From Pseudovibrio denitrificans JCM 12308 (lineage in GTDB: Bacteria; Pseudomonadota; Alphaproteobacteria; Rhizobiales; Stappiaceae): DNA of 57,010 nt. Under the pieces are notes generated by a model. That model was not told where the DNA came from. It saw only the letters and a list, made by a program, of their open reading frames with translations, and did not search any database. The stretch lies in assembly GCF_001310815.1 (NCBI RefSeq), contig NZ_BAZK01000031.1, positions 1 through 57,010 on the forward strand, read 5' to 3'. This document shows positions 47,161-55,539 of the stretch, in pieces. Made by a program: the position numbers and the translations under genes. The number at the start of each line of letters is the position of its first letter. Positions within the stretch are counted from its first letter, which is position 1.

Positions 47161-48272
47161 TGTCCTTGATTGGATATATTGGTGGATGAGAAAAAGCGAA
47201 CCCGGACGCCCATATCGGCCAGAAACCGAGCATCATACTCATCCAGTTTGATGAGTATCTTGACCGTGGCCCGTCCGCGGTCGACCATCGGAATGACTTT
47301 GCTGACACGGCCCGGCATATCTGGAATATCAGCACCATTTCCCGACACGAGAACTGATTGTCCTGGCTGGATTTGTGAGACGAGTTTTTCAGATACGTCG
47401 ACCACTGCATCGATACTGGAGGTATCCACTAGGGTTGCCAATCCTTGGTTGGAACCAGATTGTGTCGCACTTGATGTAGGGGATACGTAATCACCTGGGC
47501 TTGCAAAGCGTTCAACAATGACACCAGAAAATGCTGCGCGAACAAGGTGTTTCTTCAGGTCTAATGCTTTCAAACGAAGATTGGCATCAGCCAGTTTGGT
47601 CGCTTGTTGCTGCGCTAGAAACCGAGTATTGAGAATAGCAACTTCCACCTCACTCTCCTGCAGAGTGCGCGATGTGAGTAGCCCTTTGTTTGACAGCAAG
47701 CGGTTACGTTCCAGCTGTGCTTCCGCCAGCTCCAAAGACAGTTTGGTTTCGGACAAGACAGCTTGTTCGCGCTTCAGCGTTAACTTGGCCTGATCGTGCG
47801 CAATCTGAGCGTACTCGTCGTCTAAGCTAGCGAGGATGTCGCCTTTTTCCACGTGTTCGCCAATGTCAAAAAAAACGGCTTCAACCTTGCCGCCTATCTG
47901 TGGCACTGCCTGAATGCGTCGCGGTGCACGAACATACCCGGTCGCTTCTAAAGCGGCCGACGTAGGAACAAATGCAGCAGCCTTCGTTACAGCAGAAGGT
48001 GCAAGCTCCTCCGAAACATCTTTTGCATTGGCTTCTTGATTTTTAGTTGGTTGCGATCCGGTATCAGGCACTACCGCCAAGGGCTGTAAGAACGCGCTTT
48101 CAAGATCAAAATCACTTTCCATGTAACTCAGACCTGCAGCCCCAGACACAGTCCCAATGAGGAAAACAATCAGATCTCGAAGAATAGAAGCTTGTTTCTT
48201 GGCCTTCACCTCGGTCGGTGGCTCATGGCGTTCGATCTTTAGTTTTGCCAGTGTTTCGATATCATGCTTCAT
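47157..48272 (-). CDS. HlyD/MacA-type membrane fusion protein
   Basis: This ~371-residue protein has one N-terminal membrane helix (RDLIVFLIGTVSGAAGLSYM), a lipoyl/barrel half (GKVEAVFFDIGEHVEKGDIL), a long alpha hairpin (EQAVLSETKLSLELAEAQLE to LRLKALDLKK), then FSGVIVERFASPGDYVSP. This is the MacA/HlyD layout linking the inner-membrane pump to an outer-membrane channel. The start at 48272 is chosen (MKHDIETLAK), overlapping the clbN stop by 11 nt; an earlier in-frame start at 48305 would overlap by 44 nt. Confidence 0.88.
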   Translation of the reverse strand: MKHDIETLAKLKIERHEPPTEVKAKKQASILRDLIVFLIGTVSGAAGLSYMESDFDLESAFLQPLAVVPDTGSQPTKNQEANAKDVSEELAPSAVTKAAAFVPTSAALEATGYVRAPRRIQAVPQIGGKVEAVFFDIGEHVEKGDILASLDDEYAQIAHDQAKLTLKREQAVLSETKLSLELAEAQLERNRLLSNKGLLTSRTLQESEVEVAILNTRFLAQQQATKLADANLRLKALDLKKHLVRAAFSGVIVERFASPGDYVSPTSSATQSGSNQGLATLVDTSSIDAVVDVSEKLVSQIQPGQSVLVSGNGADIPDMPGRVSKVIPMVDRGRATVKILIKLDEYDARFLADMGVRVRFFSSTNISNQGH

Positions 48273-51200
48273 TCCGCTCCACCTCGCGTAATTCTGAGGC
48301 TGCATCTAACAAGAGCACGAGTTCATCTTCGGACAGATCAACGGCATCAAAGTCTAAGATATTTGTTTCGCGCCCACCCCGTTGCGAAATATGTAAATGA
48401 ACTTCTTTGAACGCACTAACCACACACTCAAGTATAAGCTCTTGATTTTCAATAGATATTTCAAATGTATCCGCACGCAAGTGCAGCAGAACTTCAGTGG
48501 ATGTCCAGGCAACATCCAGCTCAGCAGCACATTGACTGTGCATACCTGTTCCATTGTGCAAACCACAGTCCCTCGCATCAACAGTCAGCTTTTCTAAGTC
48601 GACACCGACAGACGATCCAAGAGGGTTGAGGCGAACTTGCGGATGGTATTTAAACTTCTCCGGCATAAGTTGTTGCAACGCACCGAAGAGCTCTGGGGCC
48701 GTCGGAAGCTCAGCCAAATGCGAGATGACATTCCTAAAACACTGGTCCCATGATCCCATGAAGGAGGGCGGCGCGATTGGGAAGAGCGCTGAGAACCAGC
48801 CAACTTCGTTCAGATTGGATGGAACACCAGCAATCTCAGTACGACCTGTACGTTCCAGTTCAATTTGACATGATGCTGTTGTAGTCCAATGAGACAGTGC
48901 TTTCAGAATAACCGAAATCGTCAAGGTCTCTGCGTTAAGTCCAAAGAGATCTCGCGCAAGCCCTTCCAGCGCAACTCCATTCAGTGCGATCTTGCGTGAC
49001 ATTTGAGTAAAGGGCTGTTCAGATGGACAGCTGATCTGCTTTTGAAACGCCGGGCCAGTAGCACTTACAAGTCGATGCCAGTCCTCAATTTGAGCACGTG
49101 GTAAATCACGCGCAACCTTCTCAAGATAAGCACCGCGATTGGATGCTTCACCGCTCATACTTGGAACGGAGCTTGCAACCGTACCGCTCAATATCGCATC
49201 CAACTCTTGCAACAACAGGAGCCAAGAATAGGCGTCGACGGCAAGATGGTGAACTGCGAGGAGAAAGCGTGTGCTAGTTGCTCCGTAGGAGCCTAGGGCA
49301 ACCAAACACCCTGAGGCCAAATCGATGCTGCTGGTGACAGCCGCCACTGCATTTTCAAGTGTTTGATCTTCTCCCAGCGCGACAATCGGGACATTGGAAG
49401 TGGCCCGGAACTTATGACCTACCTGATCATTTGGCTGATCAATAATCTGCCGCAGAGCTTCATGGTTCTCGGTGAGTTTAGCGACAGCTCCAGCGACCCT
49501 TTCCATTGACGTAGGCTCTTTCAGATTCACAATAGCGAACTGTGCATATCGGTCCAAACGCGGTGCATTCCAACTGAGGAACCATTGTGCGGCTGGCGTC
49601 AAACAAAGAGGCAAAGATCCCAGGGGAATGTCATCTACAACCTGAGCCTGACTGCAGCACTTCACAGCTATGCCACGCAATGATGCCAGTTTCAGGATAT
49701 CAGGCGATGTCATGCCAAAGGGTTGTAGCTTCGCGGCAATACGCAAGCTCTTGATGGAATCCAAACCGTACAAGAATAGGTTCTCGTCAGCTCCGATGCC
49801 TTTCACATTCAAGATCTCTTCAATGGCTTCACGAACTTGAACTTGAAGTTCGCTTTCTTCCATCGAAGACGTGCTTTGTACATTTGGAGCCAGTTCCTTC
49901 GCTAACCGCTCTGTATCCACCTTCCCATTTTTCGTGAGTGGCAGACAGTCTAATCCCACAAACACATGTGGTATCATCTGGCTGGGCAATGCTGCCTCAA
50001 GACATGCCCGCACGGTTTCGATCTCAATGCTGGACGGTGTAAAGGCTACTGCAAGAGCATTCGGCTCACTGTTATGATCGAGCAAAACAACCGTCGCAGC
50101 CTGTGTTACTCCCGGGCAATTGGATGCTGCAGTTTCAACTTCGTCTAACTCAATCCGGTTTCCAAGTAACTTGATCTGACGGTCGCGCCTGCCAAGGTAC
50201 ACCAACGACTCTTCTGCATGAAATTTGGCTAAATCACCAGTACGATACATTCTTGCACCGCGCATATGATCTGCTTGTGAGAACTTTGCGGATGTGAGTT
50301 CTGGCTCGTCAACATATCCAAGTGCGACGGATGCTCCCTCTAGTACTATTTCACCAATCGCACCTATTGGTGCATCACTGCCCCAGGGTGTTCGGATGTG
50401 CACTTGCATGTTATCGATCGGGGCGCCTATCGGAACGCTTTCTGTCTGGCCTTTAGGGTCAAACACCGAGATCATGCAGCCGACTGTTGCTTCTGTTGGT
50501 CCATACTCATTGTAAATGATACTATTGGGAAACCGATCTACAGAACGCGACGCTAAACTTTGTCGTAGGTCTTCTCCCCCAACGACAAGCCGACGCAAAG
50601 CCGATTGCCCCTCTTCGATCATCGTCAAAATCTTGAGATGTGACGGTGTGATTTTGAGCGTGGTGACACGGGCCTCAGAAACAATATCTTCAAAAATGTC
50701 AGCGACCGATAACGTTTCGTCGTATATCCGAATACTCGCTCCCGCCGAGATCGGTGACAGTACAGCTGTGATTGTGAGATCAAATGTGATGGGCGTGTAA
50801 AAGGCGGAGCAATCGTCAGCTGTATAATAAGCACTCGATGAAAACTGGAGATAGTTATCAAGATTATCTCGGCTGATTTCCACCCCCTTAGGCAACCCCG
50901 TCGAGCCAGAAGTAAACAAGACATAGGCCGACTTCCCTCTCACCGGTGATGGCACCGGGTTGCTTCGGGCTTTAAGCCTATTAAGACCGACAGGGATGCA
51001 GATGTCTGTAAGTTTCAAGGCGAGTGTCGCACCGCCGGGATCGTGTAAGATGGCGTCAACTTTTGCTTTCGCGCACATATGACCAAGACGGTCTATTGGA
51101 AATGCATGGTTCAAAGGCACAAAACGACCGCCGAGCCACAAAACCGCAAGAAGTGCTGCAACGGTATGTGGACTTCTTTGCACAAGGATTCCAACGGTTG

Positions 51201-52701
51201 CACCTTCACCAAGACCCGCGTCATGTAAATCCTGTACGATCGCTTCAACATGCTGTTCGAGTTGCCGATACGAAATCACATCTTTATCGGTCCTTAGTGC
51301 AATCGCATCCGGTGTTGTTCGGGCAAAATGGCGTAGCGCTTCTACAACATCTGCTGTGGGTGAAAGGTGTCGACTCGGTCCAGTCATCAACTGCCTGCGT
51401 GCCGCAAGTTGCTCGGCTGATAGGACCCTTGCCGAAGATAGCGTCATACCCGGATTGTCGTTAGCCTGCTCGGCAAGGGACATGAGACCAGCATGTAGTG
51501 CTTTGATCTCAGCACGTGTCTCCTGCGCCGGCGCATCGTCGTAAACCAGTTGAATGACATCAGTATCTCGATTCTCACGCAGGACAATCTGATAGCGAAA
51601 TGTCTGGCAGCCAGTATAGAAATCTTCGACAGATTGCGGGAAGCCAGCGAAGTCTGCGTTGTGTCCAAAAGCGTAATAATTGATGCAGCTATCAAACAAC
51701 GGACCCGTATGGCGTTTATCTACCGGAATAGAATCCTGCATACATTCGGGAGGCATCTGGCCATGACGGATAGCATTCCCGAAATCAAGTTTGATCCGTT
51801 TTGCCAGCTCTTCAAAACTCTCACTTGGATCCAAAGTCCAAGTGAACGGAATGTGCGTTGTCATCATCCCGAAGGTTTGGCGTTCGCTTCGACTACGCCG
51901 ATCCATCAGGGGACACCCTATCACTCCGGTATTTGCGCCGTCACGGTGGCCAAGGTAAACTGCATGTAGAAGAAGCAGGAGTTGGTTCAAGGACAAATCT
52001 AGCCGACTAGCACACGATCTGAAGCACTCTGATTGTGCATCACTTAACGTGAAAACAGTGCGTACTCCTTGGCCGCCAATTGCGCCCGCTGAAACCGGTA
52101 AAGACTGTTTGTGCTGAGCTAACCTGCCTGACCAATATTCTTTGTCACGAGCACATCGGTCGGATGAAAAGTAGTCCGTGCGACGTTCCAGAACAGATAG
52201 ATAAGATGGACCGTTCTCTCGATAGTCTTTCGGCGTTTCGGATTGGTATGCCCGCTCGATGAATGATGTCAGTAAGGACATCGCCCAACCGTCTGTGAAG
52301 ACATGGTGCATTCGCACGACATACCCCCCACCATCCTTTGTTTTGAACACGCAAAAATGGTGATACTCGCCCTCCTTCAAGGGCGTGCGAAATTCTGCCT
52401 CGGCCCATGCATCGAAAGTATCGTCCTTCGACAGCGACAAGTTAGACAAATCTACCGTTTGGATCACACCAGTCGGACTAGTATTCAGCTTTTGAAAAGT
52501 GTCTCGTTCCTCGACCTCAATGGACAATCTAAAAGCCTCGAACTCCGACTGCGCTGCCTCGATTGACTGTTCAAGTCTTGCCACATCCACAGGCCCATGA
52601 ATGCGCACGATGCCGCCAATGTTACTAACGGCAGAGGCTGGGTGAAGTTCTTGCGACACCAAAGCCCGCCGCTGCCCATGGCTGAGAGATGCATGTGTCA
52701 T
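48262..52701 (-). CDS. clbN: Nonribosomal peptide synthetase ClbN (C-A-PCP-E, Asn-specific code)
   Basis: This 1479-residue synthetase (E. coli ClbN 1455) has a condensation domain with HHVFTDG at 132-138. The adenylation domain has LFTSGSTGLPKG, NEYGPTEATVG, YRTGDLAKF and a final LTKNGKVD. The specificity residues read by hand (D-L-T-K-V-G-E-V-G) fit the asparagine code DLTKLGEVG. The carrier serine is in LYGLDSIKSL. The C-terminal epimerase has HHLAVDAYSW. The E. coli enzyme loads L-Asn, N-myristoylates it through the C domain and epimerises it to D-Asn, the prodrug cap cut by ClbP. The start overlaps the clbM stop by 4 nt. Confidence 0.93.
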   Translation of the reverse strand: MTHASLSHGQRRALVSQELHPASAVSNIGGIVRIHGPVDVARLEQSIEAAQSEFEAFRLSIEVEERDTFQKLNTSPTGVIQTVDLSNLSLSKDDTFDAWAEAEFRTPLKEGEYHHFCVFKTKDGGGYVVRMHHVFTDGWAMSLLTSFIERAYQSETPKDYRENGPSYLSVLERRTDYFSSDRCARDKEYWSGRLAQHKQSLPVSAGAIGGQGVRTVFTLSDAQSECFRSCASRLDLSLNQLLLLLHAVYLGHRDGANTGVIGCPLMDRRSRSERQTFGMMTTHIPFTWTLDPSESFEELAKRIKLDFGNAIRHGQMPPECMQDSIPVDKRHTGPLFDSCINYYAFGHNADFAGFPQSVEDFYTGCQTFRYQIVLRENRDTDVIQLVYDDAPAQETRAEIKALHAGLMSLAEQANDNPGMTLSSARVLSAEQLAARRQLMTGPSRHLSPTADVVEALRHFARTTPDAIALRTDKDVISYRQLEQHVEAIVQDLHDAGLGEGATVGILVQRSPHTVAALLAVLWLGGRFVPLNHAFPIDRLGHMCAKAKVDAILHDPGGATLALKLTDICIPVGLNRLKARSNPVPSPVRGKSAYVLFTSGSTGLPKGVEISRDNLDNYLQFSSSAYYTADDCSAFYTPITFDLTITAVLSPISAGASIRIYDETLSVADIFEDIVSEARVTTLKITPSHLKILTMIEEGQSALRRLVVGGEDLRQSLASRSVDRFPNSIIYNEYGPTEATVGCMISVFDPKGQTESVPIGAPIDNMQVHIRTPWGSDAPIGAIGEIVLEGASVALGYVDEPELTSAKFSQADHMRGARMYRTGDLAKFHAEESLVYLGRRDRQIKLLGNRIELDEVETAASNCPGVTQAATVVLLDHNSEPNALAVAFTPSSIEIETVRACLEAALPSQMIPHVFVGLDCLPLTKNGKVDTERLAKELAPNVQSTSSMEESELQVQVREAIEEILNVKGIGADENLFLYGLDSIKSLRIAAKLQPFGMTSPDILKLASLRGIAVKCCSQAQVVDDIPLGSLPLCLTPAAQWFLSWNAPRLDRYAQFAIVNLKEPTSMERVAGAVAKLTENHEALRQIIDQPNDQVGHKFRATSNVPIVALGEDQTLENAVAAVTSSIDLASGCLVALGSYGATSTRFLLAVHHLAVDAYSWLLLLQELDAILSGTVASSVPSMSGEASNRGAYLEKVARDLPRAQIEDWHRLVSATGPAFQKQISCPSEQPFTQMSRKIALNGVALEGLARDLFGLNAETLTISVILKALSHWTTTASCQIELERTGRTEIAGVPSNLNEVGWFSALFPIAPPSFMGSWDQCFRNVISHLAELPTAPELFGALQQLMPEKFKYHPQVRLNPLGSSVGVDLEKLTVDARDCGLHNGTGMHSQCAAELDVAWTSTEVLLHLRADTFEISIENQELILECVVSAFKEVHLHISQRGGRETNILDFDAVDLSEDELVLLLDAASELREVERNEA

Positions 52702-54104
52702 GAGGCATCCCCCATTGCTGGAATCGAGGTTTCATTGCTGTAAGCACTGACCAGTCGAAACCGCATGTAATAGGCGACCGCAGCGGCGAAGAAGGTCCCC
52801 GACATTGCTCCGAAGTAAACCCCCATAATCCCCATCTGCTGCATATAAATGAGCACATAAACGACTGGTACCGACAGGATAAAATGCCGGATAATCGTCA
52901 GCATCAAAGCAGGTGCAGGCTTGCCAATGGCCTGATGGAACTCGGCAACGCAAAGGCTAATCGCAATGAAGGGCAGCGAAAGCTCCATGATGCGCACTTG
53001 CAGGACTGCGTAATTGACAACCTCCGGCACCTGAGAAAACAGCGGATAGATCAGGGGCGCAATCAGGATATGAAGCAGTGCCAAAACCAGAACACACACG
53101 AACGCCAAAATCGTCGCAATACGGAGCACAGCAAACGCACGGTCGTAATTCTTGCGTCCCCAGTTCTGACCAGCAATTGTCAGCAAGGCCGTGGATATCC
53201 CGAACATCGGGATCATAATGAGGAAGTCCAGTCGACCAACAAGTGTGAATGCCGCCATCGCCATGGGATCGACATCGATCACAAACCGATTATAGATCAA
53301 GACGCTGCCAGCGATGATGATCTGGATCCACATTTGAGCAGATCCGATGGTCGACAGTCTCTTTGAAAGACTAAAGCCTCCTTTTACGGGGATCAGCTTC
53401 AGGCGCAGCTCACCGGGTTCCATCGCGAGCGTCAAAAGCAGTTTTGCCATTACAATGAACTGGGCGATCACAGTTGCAAGTGCCGCACCTTTTACGCCCA
53501 TGTCGAACACGAAAATTAACACCGGATCGAGCACGATGTTGACGACCGATCCAATCAAGACAGCCTGCATCATGGCCGTCATGCGGCCCTGGCCCTGTAG
53601 CATACCCATCAAGGTACCAATCAGAACGATTGGTACTACGCCTGGCAATGAATAAATGAAGAACTCTAGAGCGTAAGTTTCCAGTTCTCCCGATGCGCCG
53701 AGTAAGGCGAGCAGTTGCTCTCCGAAAATCAAAGCAAGGGCCAGAACGAGAGCACCTATGAGCAAGGCTTGTAAAAGGCCAACTGCAAAGAGCTCCTGCG
53801 TGGCAGCATCCTCACGTGCACCAATCGCGCGAGATAAAACAGAGCCCATCGCAACTTGCAAACCGTTGCCGATCGCAAACAATATCATTCCCAACGGAAA
53901 GACCAGGCCAACCCCAGCAATAATCGCAGGGTTTGATGGATCAATCATGCTGATCCAGACCGTATCCGCAATGTTGTAGAAGACCTGGATCAGAAATCCG
54001 ATCACAATCGGAACGGACATCTGAATGATGACGGGCAAAAGCGGCCCCTCGTACACGCCATCAACACTCTGAGAGACAATGTTCTCTGATTGCGCAGTAC
54101 TCAT
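52698..54104 (-). CDS. clbM: MATE-family transporter ClbM
   Basis: This 468-residue MATE exporter has about 12 hydrophobic helices in two repeats (e.g. IIQMSVPIVIGFLIQVFYNI at the N-terminus and FLIMIPMFGISTALLTIAG in the second half). ClbM of E. coli (479) exports precolibactin to the periplasm, where ClbP acts. It sits between clbL and clbN, as in the pks island, and overlaps both by 4 nt. Confidence 0.9.
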   Translation of the reverse strand: MSTAQSENIVSQSVDGVYEGPLLPVIIQMSVPIVIGFLIQVFYNIADTVWISMIDPSNPAIIAGVGLVFPLGMILFAIGNGLQVAMGSVLSRAIGAREDAATQELFAVGLLQALLIGALVLALALIFGEQLLALLGASGELETYALEFFIYSLPGVVPIVLIGTLMGMLQGQGRMTAMMQAVLIGSVVNIVLDPVLIFVFDMGVKGAALATVIAQFIVMAKLLLTLAMEPGELRLKLIPVKGGFSLSKRLSTIGSAQMWIQIIIAGSVLIYNRFVIDVDPMAMAAFTLVGRLDFLIMIPMFGISTALLTIAGQNWGRKNYDRAFAVLRIATILAFVCVLVLALLHILIAPLIYPLFSQVPEVVNYAVLQVRIMELSLPFIAISLCVAEFHQAIGKPAPALMLTIIRHFILSVPVVYVLIYMQQMGIMGVYFGAMSGTFFAAAVAYYMRFRLVSAYSNETSIPAMGDAS

Positions 54105-55539
54105 AGCAAAAACTCCTTTGGGGCAGGGCTCGCTGGCAATACGGCCTCTACGCGTTCAGCAAAATCCAGGCTTGTAATGTCGTTAAAGCGCTTGGCGATG
54201 GCTTGAATGCCAACGGGAAGTCCATTGTCTCCTGTCCCTAAAGGGATAATAGTTGACGGCAGCCCGAAAACGCTCGCAAGTGCATTCCAAACCATGAGCT
54301 CATTGTAGGCGATGGGCCGCCCATCAACGTCAAACGTGCGCTTGTTGGATGGTCTAAAATCGTGTTCGAATGCACAGACGGGTGCCACCGGCATCACCAA
54401 AAGATCGAACCGGTCAAAGAAGGCATTCACCCGCTCGTTCACCTCGGCACGATCCCGATCAACGCGATCAGCCCAATCTGCCCTTTGGCAATCGACCAAG
54501 CATAGTCAGCCCGCTTGTCCTTCGAGTTGAAAAGCTTTAATCCAAGTGCATTTACTGCTGATGCCATACGCCCAATGGGGGAACTCGCCGTAGACATCAG
54601 GCGGCCAGTCAAAACCATGGTAAGATCAATGATTTCATCAAGATCGAACTCCGCCGGAGCTCCGTAGACCAGTTCAACATGCGCGGTTGGCTCAATACGC
54701 CCCAGCATCTCTTTTATGTGCTCTCGCATGACGCTGTCGGTCTTGTGCGCCGGCGCCTCTAACCAAACCAACACTCGTAAGGGGCGCTCACGATCGACTG
54801 ACGGCTTGAACTCAGGAGCCTCAATCCAGGGGTCTAACATCACCTGCATGATCAAAGTCAGGTCCCGTGCTGATCGCGCCAAAGGACCGGATACGCATAG
54901 ATCAGGTTCAACGACTGAGGCAGGATCACCCGGTATATGCCCCCGCACTGATGTGAGACCATAGCTAGGACGATGCGCATAAACTCCACAGAAATGCGCA
55001 GGAATTCGCAGACAACCACATAAGTCACTACCGATGTCGAATGCGGTCATATTGCTTGCAACAGCAACCGCAGATCCACCTGATGACCCACCAGCTGTAC
55101 AGTCCATGTTCCACGGATTGCGAGTAATGCCAAAGATGTCATTATAAGTCTGCCAATCAGCTGTCATTGCTGGAATATTGGTCTTCCCAAGCACAATCGC
55201 CCCCGCGTGCTTGAGTTTTGCCACCACAGGTGCGTCTTCTTCCACCAGGTTATCTTCCAGGTGCTTAGCACCCGCCGTACTGCGAAGCCCGGCGACGTGA
55301 AAGGCCTCCTTCACCGTGCAAGGAATACCAGCGAGAGCACCTAGAGCCTGCCCCCTTGCTCGGGCGGCATCACTTGCTTCTGCCTCTCTGCGCGCCTCAT
55401 CGAGACGCAACTGGCTGATAGCATTGACCTTTGAGTTCGCCGCAGAAATGTTCTGTACATAGGTTTCAACAAGTTCAAGAGACGTGGTCCGCCCTTGACG
55501 AAGTTCTTCCATCAACTGCCAGATGTTGGACGATGTCAT
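54101..55539 (-). CDS. clbL: Amidase ClbL (one frame break)
   Basis: The product is ~479 residues after restoring one G near 54472 (AKGQIGADRVDRDRAE). The amidase-signature triad is visible: Lys in CTVKEAFH, cis-Ser and nucleophilic Ser in CTAGGSSGGSAVAVA. The C-terminal piece (NAFFDRFDLLVMPVAPV, GLPVGIQ) is family-like. In E. coli ClbL (487) catalyses the late amide-bond formation that joins the two halves of colibactin. The start overlaps the clbK stop (TAATG). Confidence 0.88.
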
